Under the pieces are notes generated by a model. The model did no database searches. It saw nothing but the letters and a program-made list of their open reading frames with translations, and was not told the origin of the DNA. Below are positions 52,099 through 60,201 of a stretch of DNA of 64,000 nt, piece after piece. How positions within the stretch are numbered: position 1 is the first letter of the stretch; each line of letters starts with the position of its first letter. The position numbers were made by a program, and so were the translations under genes. The stretch comes from Fibrobacter sp. (GTDB taxonomy: Bacteria > Fibrobacterota > Fibrobacteria > Fibrobacterales > Fibrobacteraceae): NCBI GenBank assembly GCA_017526585.1, contig JAFXRC010000041.1, forward strand, positions 62,001 to 126,000, in the 5' to 3' direction.

Positions 52099-53082
52099 AT
52101 GCCTGGAAAAAATAAACCCACAAAACCCTACATCGTCACAAACGATGCCGGGGAGGAGTTCCTGCTGCCCATCTACCCGCCAACATTCCGCGCCCTGATG
52201 GACGACAAGGACACCATTCGCGATGTACTGAACAGTCTGCTCGAACTAGATCACGACCACGAAATAGTGGACCTGAGCTACGAATTCGAAAAGCATCTCG
52301 ACGCATTTATACCCGGTGACGAGACCACAAAACTCGATGTATGGGTAACGACAAAGGACCGCCGGTTCATCAACATCGAGCTGCAGAACCGACAGCATCC
52401 GTTTTTCCTTGACCGTATGCAACTTTACAACTCTTACCTGATGCTACGGAGCAAGCACGACTACAATAAATCAGACGCGTTTTTAGCGCTCCCAGAAAAA
52501 GAGCAGAAGGTTCGCTACTACGAACTTCCCGAAACCATTTCCATCTGGCTCTGTAATTTCGGAATCCTAAAGCCCAAAAACATCTTCAAGGACACATGGA
52601 CAGTCTACAGCCAGAGCGACATCAGGGAAGGCGGAGCCCTACCCATTTTTCCAAAAAATAGATATATTATAGTGGACTTGCTCAAGTTCGCGAAACTTCG
52701 CAAAGGAGCGAACTCCCGCGAGGACTTCTGGCTAGGACTTTTAGCCTGGGGACCGCTCAGAGTCAACGACACAGACGACCCGCTTTACGCTAAAGCCATT
52801 GACCGCCTGCGCGTAAGCCGTGCGAACCCGAAACTTATAAAAACCTTGGAGAAAACCATGTTCGACAAACATGCAGAAGAAGCAATCCTTGCAGAAGCGG
52901 AACTCAAAGCCGAAGCCCGTGGTGAAGCCCGTGGTGAAGCGAGAGGTGAAGCGAGAGGTGAAGCGAGAGGTGAAGCGAGAGAACGTTCCAGAAATGAAGA
53001 AACGAGCAAACGCAGGGCTGAGTATCTCCGTTCGCAAAATGTCCCTGAAAACATCATTGCAGAGATGCTTGCCGTCAAGTAG
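52099..53082 (+). CDS. Rpn-family PD-(D/E)XK nuclease (RpnL-type, putative transposase annotation)
   Basis: 327 residues from the ATG at 52099, which follows AGGA; an earlier in-frame ATG at 52003 has no site and adds unrelated residues. The PD-(D/E)XK core is visible: KLDVWVTT with Asp80 and FINIELQ with Glu94 and Gln96, then a helix DRMQLYNSYL. Rpn (recombination-promoting nuclease, PDDEXK_2) proteins are DNA endonucleases; some are toxic anti-phage effectors. The C-terminal 74 residues include a helix with five GEAR repeats and can be made from an internal start (see the next entry). The gene lies between the giant gene (divergent) and the FISUMP cluster (convergent). Confidence 0.9.
   Translation: MPGKNKPTKPYIVTNDAGEEFLLPIYPPTFRALMDDKDTIRDVLNSLLELDHDHEIVDLSYEFEKHLDAFIPGDETTKLDVWVTTKDRRFINIELQNRQHPFFLDRMQLYNSYLMLRSKHDYNKSDAFLALPEKEQKVRYYELPETISIWLCNFGILKPKNIFKDTWTVYSQSDIREGGALPIFPKNRYIIVDLLKFAKLRKGANSREDFWLGLLAWGPLRVNDTDDPLYAKAIDRLRVSRANPKLIKTLEKTMFDKHAEEAILAEAELKAEARGEARGEARGEARGEARGEARERSRNEETSKRRAEYLRSQNVPENIIAEMLAVK
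52858..53082 (+). CDS. Putative intragenic antitoxin RpnS-like (gene within gene)
   Basis: Within the Rpn gene, in the same frame, GGAG at 52848-52851 is followed by six bases and ATG at 52858. This would give a 74-residue protein, MFDKHAEEAILAEAELK followed by five GEAR units and a short helical end (SQNVPENIIAEMLAV). In characterised Rpn systems (work on E. coli RpnA and plasmid Rpn proteins), the C-terminal domain is translated separately and blocks the full-length nuclease, and its dimer helix carries four-residue repeats. The site and the repeat are seen; the antitoxin role is inference by analogy. Confidence 0.65.
   Translation: MFDKHAEEAILAEAELKAEARGEARGEARGEARGEARGEARERSRNEETSKRRAEYLRSQNVPENIIAEMLAVK
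52921..52980. repeat. 12-base in-frame tandem repeat coding GEAR x5
   Basis: Five consecutive 12-base units GGTGAAGC(C/G)(C/A)G(T/A); the last four are identical (GGTGAAGCGAGA). Preceded by one diverged unit (GCCGAAGCCCGT, 52909-52920). Because the unit is a multiple of three, copy-number change keeps the frame. Confidence 0.9.
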
Positions 53083-53096
53083 ATTCAGTCAAGCCA

Positions 53097-53126
53097 AAAA
53101 CCCCGAGCCGCCTGGTTCGGGGTTTT
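53097..53126. terminator. Bidirectional terminator between rpn and FISUMP genes
   Basis: AAAACCCCGA pairs perfectly with TCGGGGTTTT around a 10-base loop, with A-run and T-run on the outer sides. It serves the converging rpn (plus) and FISUMP (minus) transcripts. Confidence 0.88.
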
Positions 53127-53150
53127 GATGTATAATAGAATATATCTTTA

Positions 53151-54419
53151 TTAGTCCTTTAGACAGCGAATCGGAAATCTCAATACAACCTTGTCATAAA
53201 TCCAAAACTTAGGTAGTCGATTGTCGGCAATGTCCCAACTCGCAGCAGTAGAGCCAGACACTTCTGTCATTGTCCAAAAAGCCATATTGGTTCCCACATT
53301 ACCAATTACAATTCCCTCACCTTGTTGCCGAACGACCCCTGTAGGGAACACCGAAAAGCCATACCTGTCCGTTGCATACGGCCAGCCTTTAAAACCCGTC
53401 GCTTCCAACGCCCTATAGTCATTATTCACATAACTTTCTAAAATCTCCCAATCAGTCGTATCGGGCAAATGCCAACCTTCTGGGCAAATTCCCCGAACAG
53501 GGTACTGTGGGTTACACTCTTGTCCCGACACACAGCCCACACCCGCGTCACTAAAATCCCCATAGCAATCCATTGCAATGGGCCAGCTATAGTAGCGACC
53601 AAATCGCGCACAACTATCTGCATCTGGCGAGCACCAGGAGCCACCAATTGAATCGTTTGTTTCGTCATGGGTGTTCACATAATTCAAGTTCTCAGCCATC
53701 CACACCTGATTTCCAATCGTCACATAGCGATACGTGCGCTTATCGCGGATGTCGCAAAAAAGGGAATCCGGATTATAGAATTTATAGCCACACTCCGCCA
53801 AGATCGTGCCCTCTATACACCAACGATTTTCAGGATCGTACGGTCTTTCGCCACACATCGCCTTGTAAAACGTGACAGAATCCTTGCCGCAAACAACAAA
53901 AACTTTTCCATCTTTATTGTCCGTCAGCTTGCAGGTTTCACCATCTTCACCATCGGAGCCCTGTTTGCCATCGGAACCATTTTTTCCATTTTTACCATCG
54001 GAGCCATCTTCGCCATTGCGGCCATTGTAGACCACGCCGATAGAATCGCCATTGCAGACAACCTTTACTCCAGTCTTATTCTTAAGATTTTCTATTGCAC
54101 ATTCAACATTCTCGCCTTTCGTATATACGGTATCAGTCGCAACTGTTACCGTATCCTTAAGGGGTTCTGCTGCAGATTGCCATTCGCCTTCGGCACAGAT
54201 GCGAGCGGAGCGTTCCCCCTTGACCCACACCATTTCACCGTCGTTATCGTCTTCGCATTCGGCAAGGTCCTTAGCGGAACTCACCACATGCATGCTCGCA
54301 TTTTGGGGCTGCGAAGGGCCATCATCATCGCAAGCGACAAGGTATGAACCGAGTACGGAACCCACACTCGCAAGCAGCAATGCCGAAAAGACACTCTTGA
54401 TCGTTTTTAAAGAAATCAT
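53151..54419 (-). CDS. FISUMP lipoprotein with collagen-like stalk
   Basis: 422 residues. The lipobox is SYLVAC (cysteine near 30). An N-terminal domain (KDLAECEDDNDGEMVWVKGE) precedes a Gly-X-Y stretch of ten triplets (encoded about 53938-54027; e.g. GEDGSDGKNGKNGSDGK), a cysteine-pair segment (CGERPYDPENRWC, CGYKFYNPDSLFC), and a C-terminal FISUMP domain (TYRYVTIGNQVWMAENLNY, GRYYSWPIAMDC, GICPEGWHLPDTTDWE, FPIRCLKD). Third gene of a tandem trio, 30 bases after the second. Function unknown; a lipid-anchored surface display module on a collagen-like stalk is the likely design. Confidence 0.87.
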   Translation of the reverse strand: MISLKTIKSVFSALLLASVGSVLGSYLVACDDDGPSQPQNASMHVVSSAKDLAECEDDNDGEMVWVKGERSARICAEGEWQSAAEPLKDTVTVATDTVYTKGENVECAIENLKNKTGVKVVCNGDSIGVVYNGRNGEDGSDGKNGKNGSDGKQGSDGEDGETCKLTDNKDGKVFVVCGKDSVTFYKAMCGERPYDPENRWCIEGTILAECGYKFYNPDSLFCDIRDKRTYRYVTIGNQVWMAENLNYVNTHDETNDSIGGSWCSPDADSCARFGRYYSWPIAMDCYGDFSDAGVGCVSGQECNPQYPVRGICPEGWHLPDTTDWEILESYVNNDYRALEATGFKGWPYATDRYGFSVFPTGVVRQQGEGIVIGNVGTNMAFWTMTEVSGSTAASWDIADNRLPKFWIYDKVVLRFPIRCLKD

Positions 54420-54449
54420 AATGCAACCATCTTAAGATTCCCGAATCTT

Positions 54450-55847
54450 TTATTTGTAAGGACTACTGTACCGTACACAGCGCACCGACAAGCCAGAATC
54501 CTTGCCGTAGTAGTAGTTTTGGGGACCTCCCCCAGCTTCATTGATATGATAATACCAAGCTGCATATTCTGTGCGATCATCAAGGGTCCAAAGGCGAGCT
54601 CTATCACCTGTTGCGGTGCAGCCCGCACGATTTATGTACCTAGGAGGATCCGCAGGTAGCGAACTAGTATAACCAAAATCATACGGACTCCCTCCAAAGT
54701 CCCCCACATAGACACCGGCTGGAAGAAGTGAAAAACCAGTTTTATTCGTTGCTTTCGACCACTTCGAATAACCTTTCTCCTGCAAATCGTAAACTGAAGC
54801 TTTAGAAAGCAATAGAGCCCAATCCTCCCGTCTAGGCAAACTCCACCCATCAGGGCAAATACCCTGTGTAGAGTACAACTCGGTACAAAACTTTCCAAAA
54901 CCACACTCCATACCCTTCTCATTGTACCACGCCACACTATCTACCGCCGCAGCCCATGTGTAATAGCGACCATATATATCGCAATCATCTTCATTGCAAA
55001 AGTTTCCATAGACCACCGAATCACCGACATCTTCGTCATAAACCTTATACACATAATCCAGATTTTCCGCCAACCAGTACTGCGTCCCAATCTGTACATA
55101 TCTGTACAAACGTCCGTCGCGGGCATCGCATATATACCGGCTGCGATTATAATCCATATATTCACATTTCAGTCTAATCAATCCATTCACGCAAATTTGT
55201 TCCTTAACATCATAAGGAAAATCTCCGCACTTGGGGAACACCTTTTCACTATAGCAGAAGTGCGTGAGAGAATTGTAGGCAACTGTTCCGCACGTTGACT
55301 TATAAAATGTAGCCGTATCCGTGTCGCACACGAATCTAAATACGCCCTCTTCAGCTTCTTCTACGTAGCAGCCTTTTCCGTCCTTGCCGTCACTACCTTG
55401 CGTTCCGTCTTTCCCATCAGAGCCCTTCTTTCCATTTTTTCCAGCGACGCCATCCACACCATCAACTCCATTGGGAATAAAGCCAACCGAATCTCCATAG
55501 CAAATGATCTTGATGCCACTTTTGTCTTTAAGCTCTTCGGCAGAGCACTGCACTTTTTTGTCTTGGGTATAGACCTTATAGCCTGCAACTTCAACTGTAT
55601 CTTCGGTTGATTCCTCTGTAGACAGCCACTTGCCTTTGACACAGACGCGTGCGGAGCGCTCCCCTTTTACCCAAGCCACATCGCCTTCATGAGCATCATT
55701 GCACTTGGCAAGATCCTTGACGGTATCGGCGATCGCAGCGTTCACATAACTTACCTGCGAAGGACCCTCGTCATCGCAAGCGGCGAGAAAGCATACAGCA
55801 ACCGCAATGCACACTTTAAGCAAGTTCAACGCAAAGGACTTATTCAT
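54450..55847 (-). CDS. FISUMP lipoprotein with collagen-like stalk
   Basis: The ATG at 55847 (AAGGA with eight bases) overlaps the preceding stop by eight bases; two earlier in-frame ATGs are close but less well spaced. The 465-residue product has lipobox FLAAC, the same N-terminal domain as its neighbours (VKDLAKCNDAHEGDVAWVK), a Gly-X-Y segment of eleven triplets (about 55375-55475), two-cysteine units (CGTVAYNSLTHFC, CGDFPYDVKEQIC) and a FISUMP domain (YVQIGTQYWLAENLDY, GRYYTWAAAVDS, CPDGWSLPRREDW, SGLSVRCVRY). Middle gene of the trio; a paralogue of both neighbours. Confidence 0.87.
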   Translation of the reverse strand: MNKSFALNLLKVCIAVAVCFLAACDDEGPSQVSYVNAAIADTVKDLAKCNDAHEGDVAWVKGERSARVCVKGKWLSTEESTEDTVEVAGYKVYTQDKKVQCSAEELKDKSGIKIICYGDSVGFIPNGVDGVDGVAGKNGKKGSDGKDGTQGSDGKDGKGCYVEEAEEGVFRFVCDTDTATFYKSTCGTVAYNSLTHFCYSEKVFPKCGDFPYDVKEQICVNGLIRLKCEYMDYNRSRYICDARDGRLYRYVQIGTQYWLAENLDYVYKVYDEDVGDSVVYGNFCNEDDCDIYGRYYTWAAAVDSVAWYNEKGMECGFGKFCTELYSTQGICPDGWSLPRREDWALLLSKASVYDLQEKGYSKWSKATNKTGFSLLPAGVYVGDFGGSPYDFGYTSSLPADPPRYINRAGCTATGDRARLWTLDDRTEYAAWYYHINEAGGGPQNYYYGKDSGLSVRCVRYSSPYK

Positions 55848-57213
55848 TTTCGACATCCTTAACACAACGGACTGAAAAACCCAAATCCTTAAAATAAGGC
55901 TCCATTTTCTCTACCATCCCTTCAGAAAAAGTGTAAGCCTTCGCTTTATTAGGATCACTCTCATAAGTGTCGGAAGTCCAAAAATAAGCAATCTTTCCCA
56001 TATCCTGGAAAAATGGCGATCCCGGATGTTCCATACCGGCTGCAAACACAGGAAATCCATCAACATCCAAATCGGTCCATTTATCGAAAAAAGTCAGTAC
56101 ATTTTCATAATTCTCATCTTTATACACTTTATAAAAGAAATCCTCAAATTCAGCCATACTGGGCAGGTGCCAACCGCTAGGGCAAACTCCACGAACCCCT
56201 TCGCCATTGCAGTATATACCCCTGCCACACCCAGCGCCACTAGAGCCAAATACCGCCGCACTATCCATTGCCGCAGACCACATATACAGCCGACCATACC
56301 TATTGCAATTCAAAGCCCTATCTTGATAGCAAAAACTGCGGGACACCGTCTTCTGGTATTCGTAATTCAGGTTCTCCGCCATCCAGGTCTGTTCACCGAC
56401 CGTCACATAACGGTAAATTTTTTTATCGCGGTTATCGCAAAAGTATTTATCTGCATCATACTCTACATCTTCACAAGTATACAGGACCATTCCATTTTCA
56501 CAAACCTGATTTTCGGGATTATAAGGAGCCTTGCCACACTTGGGCCAAACAACGCCACCATCACACACTTGCGTCTTCGCATCATATTCAACACCTGCGC
56601 ACATGCGTAAGACTGGAGCCTCCTTTGACGAAACAACCCCGCCCTTGCAGTCCTGAATTTCTGGGTCATACGGTTCATCACCACATATCGCCTTGTAAAG
56701 AACCATGGAGTCCTTACCACAAACTACGGTAACAGTTCCGTTTTCGCCTTCGACCAAGGAACAACCTGAGCCATCTTTTCCGTCACCCCCCTGCTTACCA
56801 TTGGCTCCATTTTTTCCATTCTTACCATCGGCGCCATCTTCGCCATCGCGGCCATTGTAGACAACGCCGATAGAATCGCCGTTGCATATCACCTTGATGC
56901 CGCTTTTATCGCTAAGTTCCCTGGTAGAGCATTCGATATCATCACCCAACGCGTACACTGTATAATTTGCGACAGCAACCGTATCCTTGAACGGTTCCGC
57001 AACAAACTGCCACTTATTTTCGACACAGATGCGGGCAGAAGATTCACCTTTCACGCGTACAAGGGCGCCTTCATTGTCGTCACCGCACTTAGGAAGGTCA
57101 TCTACCGAAGACAGCGTCTCCACCTGCGGCTCTGCGCCGGCAACACTTTCGGAGTCGTCTTCACAGCCCACAAGCAAGAGCAAAGGCAAAAGAAATAAAA
57201 TCTTTTTCAACAT
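55840..57213 (-). CDS. FISUMP lipoprotein with collagen-like stalk
   Basis: 457 residues with lipobox LLLVGC (cysteine 17). It has the shared N-terminal domain (VDDLPKCGDDNEGALVRVK), ten Gly-X-Y triplets (about 56767-56856; GRDGEDGADGKNGKNGANGK), three or four Y(D/N)xxxxxC units (CGDEPYDPEIQDC, CGKAPYNPENQVC) and a FISUMP domain (YVTVGEQTWMAENLNY, GRLYMWSAAMDS, VCPSGWHLPSMAEFE, GFSVRCVKD). It is the first gene of the trio. No strong Shine-Dalgarno site is visible before the ATG. The upstream gap to yidC is 139 bases and carries the yidC terminator. Confidence 0.87.
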   Translation of the reverse strand: MLKKILFLLPLLLLVGCEDDSESVAGAEPQVETLSSVDDLPKCGDDNEGALVRVKGESSARICVENKWQFVAEPFKDTVAVANYTVYALGDDIECSTRELSDKSGIKVICNGDSIGVVYNGRDGEDGADGKNGKNGANGKQGGDGKDGSGCSLVEGENGTVTVVCGKDSMVLYKAICGDEPYDPEIQDCKGGVVSSKEAPVLRMCAGVEYDAKTQVCDGGVVWPKCGKAPYNPENQVCENGMVLYTCEDVEYDADKYFCDNRDKKIYRYVTVGEQTWMAENLNYEYQKTVSRSFCYQDRALNCNRYGRLYMWSAAMDSAAVFGSSGAGCGRGIYCNGEGVRGVCPSGWHLPSMAEFEDFFYKVYKDENYENVLTFFDKWTDLDVDGFPVFAAGMEHPGSPFFQDMGKIAYFWTSDTYESDPNKAKAYTFSEGMVEKMEPYFKDLGFSVRCVKDVENE

Positions 57214-57299
57214 CCAACACCAATTTTCTAAAACTTTCTTTTTTCTTACAATATAACAATGAAAGGCGTTTTCGTCGCAAGGGATGGAGGCAAATAAGC

Positions 57300-57326
57300 A
57301 AAAAACCGGCCCAGGGGACCGGTTTT
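57300..57326 (-). terminator. Rho-independent terminator after yidC
   Basis: Perfect eight-base stem AAAACCGG / CCGGTTTT with a nine-base loop, followed by TTTTTT on the minus strand. It lies 27 bases beyond the yidC stop. Confidence 0.88.
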
Positions 57327-57352
57327 GAAAGGCGTTCCGACGCGCGGCAACA

Positions 57353-59224
57353 CTACTTCACGATTTCGGCGTCCTGCACCTTCTTGCCATTCACGGTTTT
57401 CGGGCCGTTGGCGCCGCCATCGCGACGAATAATCTTGTACTGAATGATGCTCCAGAAGTTAGACACAATCCAGTAGAGCACAAGGCCAGACGGCATCACC
57501 GCGCTAAAGAGGAACATCATGGCGGGCATCATCCACACCATCATCTTCTGCTGGGCGGGGTCCATGGCGCCGTTGCCACTCATGGTGACCTTCGTCTGGA
57601 AGTAGGTGGTGACCACCATGATCCAGGGGAGGAGAGCTAGGCCGTCGGGCATGATGAACGGGATACTGATGCCGTGGAAAATCACATCGCTACGGCTGAG
57701 ATCGGTAATCCAGAGGAATGCCGGCATGCCGCGGAGTTCAACGGCGCGGCCGAGCACGAAGAAGAGGCCCATGAAGATAGGCATCTGGATAATCATCGGG
57801 AGACAGCCGCCGGTGCAGCTGGCGAGCGGGTTCACGCCGTTCTTGGCGTAAAGTTCCATGATGGCGGCCTGCTTCTTTTGCGGATCGCTGCGGTACTTCA
57901 CGTTGATTTCGTCTAGCTGCGGCTTGAGCTTGCCCATAGCGGAGGTCGACTTCATCTGCTTGATGGTAAAGGGCGTCGTAAAGCCGCGAACGATGAAGGT
58001 CACGAGGATAATGGCGACACCGTAGTTCGGGATAATCGAGTAGAAGAAGTTGAGCAGCTTGAGGAGCCACTTGCAAATCCAAACGAACCAGACGCTGGAA
58101 CCGGGGAACCACTTGGAGCCCGTCACAATGATCTTTTCGTAGCCCTGGCCGAGAGACTCGACGACATCCCACTGAAGCGGGAGAACCATGAAGTTGTATG
58201 CAACGGAATCGCCACGGACTTCATCTGCGATGGAGAGGCTGTAGGTACCCGGATCAGGAACCTCTTCGGTAGCGACCTTGATGTGCTTCGCATTTACCTT
58301 GGCGGGCACCGGCTTGTCGAACTGCACCGACATCGCCACGTACTTGCGGCGAAGCCCCACCCAGTAGTAGTTAGCCTCGTCAAACGCCATGGCGTCAGAG
58401 AAGGTTTCGCGTTCGGTGATTTCGCTGTTCTTGAAGATTACCTCGCTAAAGAAGTAGCTGGTGCCGCCGAAGCTCTTGCCCTTCGGAATCACTTCGGTTT
58501 CACGCATGCCACCCTTCCAGGAGAGCTCGTAATTTTCGACGCGGAAACCCTTGAACTTGTTCACCTGACGGACAGCGACGCCCGACTTGGTAAAGCCGTA
58601 GCTACGCACCAGCTGGTTGCCGTTGGCATCGGTAAAGACGAACTGGACTTCGGTATCGTTTTCGACATTGATCCATTCCGGGGCATCGACATCGAACATG
58701 ACTTCGGAAAGGTCCGCACCGCCAAGTTTCAAGTCGAGAGCACCAAGAGCTGTATCTTGAATAAGTTCGGGGAAATGGTTCGCGGAATCCGGCAGGGCCT
58801 TGACGATCACGCTCTGGACCTTGCCGCCCTTGTTGGTAAGGGTCATGATGAACTTGTCAGTTTCGACGGTGACCGTGCGCGGGGCAATCACCTTCGGGGC
58901 TTCAGGGGCAGCGGCGGAATCTGCGGTGGATTGCTTCGCTTCGCTCGCAATGACGTTTGCGCTATCGGCGCCGGATTCAGTTGTCGGAGTTGCGGCACCG
59001 AGGACCGGGGCGGCCTTGACTTCGGCCGTGGAACCCGGAAGCAGCAGTCCGTTTGCAGACGGGGCCTCGGAAGAATCGACCACCTGGGCAGCGGCAGCCT
59101 TCTCGGCGGCCTTTTTCGCCTGTTCGGCCCTGGCCGCAGCCTCGTTGTTCGCGCTGGTCGACATGAACCACCAAATCATGATGGCACCGATAAGGATCGA
59201 TCCGACGATAGTATTCTTGTTCAT
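57353..59224 (-). CDS. yidC: Membrane protein insertase YidC (with repeat-derived insert)
   Basis: The ATG at 59224 overlaps the yidD stop (TGATG) and gives 623 residues. An N-terminal helix (about 6-22) is followed by a low-complexity Ala/Ser/Glu-rich linker, a large periplasmic beta domain (about 140-370) and the conserved insertase core with five helices (GVAIILVTFIVRGFTTPF, PIFMGLFFVLGRAVEL, MMVWMMPAMMFLF). YidC inserts and folds inner-membrane proteins. The linker contains VIASEAKQS, the translation of a dispersed palindromic repeat (58929-58957), tolerated because the linker is flexible. In operon rpmH-rnpA-yidD-yidC. Confidence 0.95.
   Translation of the reverse strand: MNKNTIVGSILIGAIMIWWFMSTSANNEAAARAEQAKKAAEKAAAAQVVDSSEAPSANGLLLPGSTAEVKAAPVLGAATPTTESGADSANVIASEAKQSTADSAAAPEAPKVIAPRTVTVETDKFIMTLTNKGGKVQSVIVKALPDSANHFPELIQDTALGALDLKLGGADLSEVMFDVDAPEWINVENDTEVQFVFTDANGNQLVRSYGFTKSGVAVRQVNKFKGFRVENYELSWKGGMRETEVIPKGKSFGGTSYFFSEVIFKNSEITERETFSDAMAFDEANYYWVGLRRKYVAMSVQFDKPVPAKVNAKHIKVATEEVPDPGTYSLSIADEVRGDSVAYNFMVLPLQWDVVESLGQGYEKIIVTGSKWFPGSSVWFVWICKWLLKLLNFFYSIIPNYGVAIILVTFIVRGFTTPFTIKQMKSTSAMGKLKPQLDEINVKYRSDPQKKQAAIMELYAKNGVNPLASCTGGCLPMIIQMPIFMGLFFVLGRAVELRGMPAFLWITDLSRSDVIFHGISIPFIMPDGLALLPWIMVVTTYFQTKVTMSGNGAMDPAQQKMMVWMMPAMMFLFSAVMPSGLVLYWIVSNFWSIIQYKIIRRDGGANGPKTVNGKKVQDAEIVK
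58929..58957. repeat. Palindromic repeat inside yidC
   Basis: GGATTGCTTCGCTTCGCTCGCAATGACG. On the coding strand it reads as VIASEAKQS. It belongs to the same family as the elements at 2091-2119 and 11290-11321. Confidence 0.8.
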
Positions 59225-59484
59225 CACTTTTCCTTTTTGGGCGGGACCGGGTCGTAGCCGCCCTTGCAAAACGGGTTGCACCTTAAAATTCTAAAAACCG
59301 CAAGATAGAAACCTTTGAACACACCGTGAACCTGGACAGCCTCTATCGCGTACTGAGAGCATGTCGGCTGGAACCTGCACACCCCGTGAAAAAAGTAGGG
59401 GTGAATCAACTGGTACAGCCGGATGGGGGCTATCAGGACAGCCTTTGCAGCCGCGTGAAACCTGCCCCAGAAGCCGCTAGTCAT
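59224..59484 (-). CDS. yidD: Membrane protein insertion efficiency factor YidD
   Basis: 86 residues. The family motif is present: [20 protein letters not shown] (about 24-43), followed by [18 protein letters not shown] and [14 protein letters not shown]. YidD is a small membrane-associated helper of YidC. It overlaps rnpA by eight bases and yidC by one, the usual operon order. Confidence 0.95.
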   Translation of the reverse strand: MTSGFWGRFHAAAKAVLIAPIRLYQLIHPYFFHGVCRFQPTCSQYAIEAVQVHGVFKGFYLAVFRILRCNPFCKGGYDPVPPKKEK

Positions 59485-59848
59485 TGGGCATGGCCCCCAG
59501 GTCGAGCCCCTCGGTCCATTCCATCTTCTTAAAGACCTTGAGTGCCGACTGCCGCATGCGTTCCGAGGACACCTCCCCGGCCTTATCGCTCACGATGATC
59601 ATTGCCCAGACGGGCTTTGCAATGTGGGGAACCCTTTCAAAAAACAGGGGCCGCAGCAATCTACGGCACTTGTTGCGGTAAACGGCGTTGCCGTTTTTCT
59701 TTTTTGCCAAAAAGCAGAAACGACAAAAACCGTCCGGGCTTTCTATCCAACGCATCGAGAACGACGGCGTGCGGATGAACTTTCCATGGACGGCTACTTG
59801 CCGATAAGCTGGCTCGTTGGGCAGCCTATAGGAGCGCAGAGCGGCGAT
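59477..59848 (-). CDS. rnpA: Ribonuclease P protein component, non-canonical start
   Basis: RnpA homology extends from [18 protein letters not shown] through the RNA-binding segment [15 protein letters not shown] to IVSDKAGE, about 120 residues as expected. The first in-frame ATG (59755) would remove about 30 N-terminal residues including the conserved YRLP strand. Between the in-frame TGA inside rpmH and that strand there is no ATG, GTG or TTG; candidates are ATC at 59848 (after GGGGG with six bases, giving [11 protein letters not shown]) or CTG at 59839. The coordinates use ATC. A base error or ATG-to-ATC change is possible. RnpA assists the RNase P RNA in 5' processing of tRNA precursors. 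Overlaps yidD. Confidence 0.82.
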   Translation of the reverse strand: MAALRSYRLPNEPAYRQVAVHGKFIRTPSFSMRWIESPDGFCRFCFLAKKKNGNAVYRNKCRRLLRPLFFERVPHIAKPVWAMIIVSDKAGEVSSERMRQSALKVFKKMEWTEGLDLGAMPND

Positions 59849-59861
59849 ATGCCACCCCCGA

Positions 59862-60017
59862 CTACTTCTTGTAGATCGTATCGCTCACGGTCAGGCGCTT
59901 GCGGCCCTTGGCGCGACGACGGCTCAGAACAGCACGACCCCAACGGTCTTCCATGCGGGCACGGAAACCATGCTTGTTGGCGCGCTTACGATTATGAGGC
60001 TGGAATGTTCTTTTCAT
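59862..60017 (-). CDS. rpmH: 50S ribosomal protein L34
   Basis: A 51-residue basic protein, [20 protein letters not shown] onward, a full match to the bL34 pattern with [19 protein letters not shown] and a C-terminal KK. It is a component of the large ribosomal subunit. AAGG lies nine bases before the ATG. It is the first gene of the rpmH-rnpA-yidD-yidC unit, 13 bases before the putative rnpA ATC start. Confidence 0.97.
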   Translation of the reverse strand: MKRTFQPHNRKRANKHGFRARMEDRWGRAVLSRRRAKGRKRLTVSDTIYKK

Positions 60018-60111
60018 TGTAGTAACCTTTATTAAAAGTCAAATTTTTTGAGTCACAAAATTAGAAAAATTCCTAGATAAATCAAGGGGTCGGGCCAAAT
60101 GTAAGCAAGAT

Positions 60112-60171
60112 TTACCCACATTTTTGAACTTTCCCCAGCGGGCGTTCCAAATTATCAACAATCTATCAACA
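60112..60171. promoter_or_regulatory. Cluster of DnaA-box-like 9-mers upstream of rpmH
   Basis: Three 9-mers close to the consensus TTATCCACA lie within 60 bases: TTACCCACA (60112), TTATCAACA (60152) and CTATCAACA (60163), each with one or two differences. They sit in the A/T-rich gap between rpmH and the esterase gene. The rpmH-rnpA-yidD-yidC cluster is often near the replication origin, but no dnaA gene is in the window. Confidence 0.35.
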
Positions 60172-60201
60172 ACCACGCAATTTGGCCACCCCATACATTC
60201 A

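Noticed and set aside
52099-53082. Mobile element (transposase) at the rpn gene
   Set aside because: Members are often named transposase, but no inverted repeats or target duplications were seen around it, and the family acts as a nuclease.
52871-53128. An 85-codon frame in a different phase over the end of rpn
   Set aside because: It is created by the 12-base repeat read in another phase and runs through the terminator; the in-frame internal start at 52858 explains the region better.
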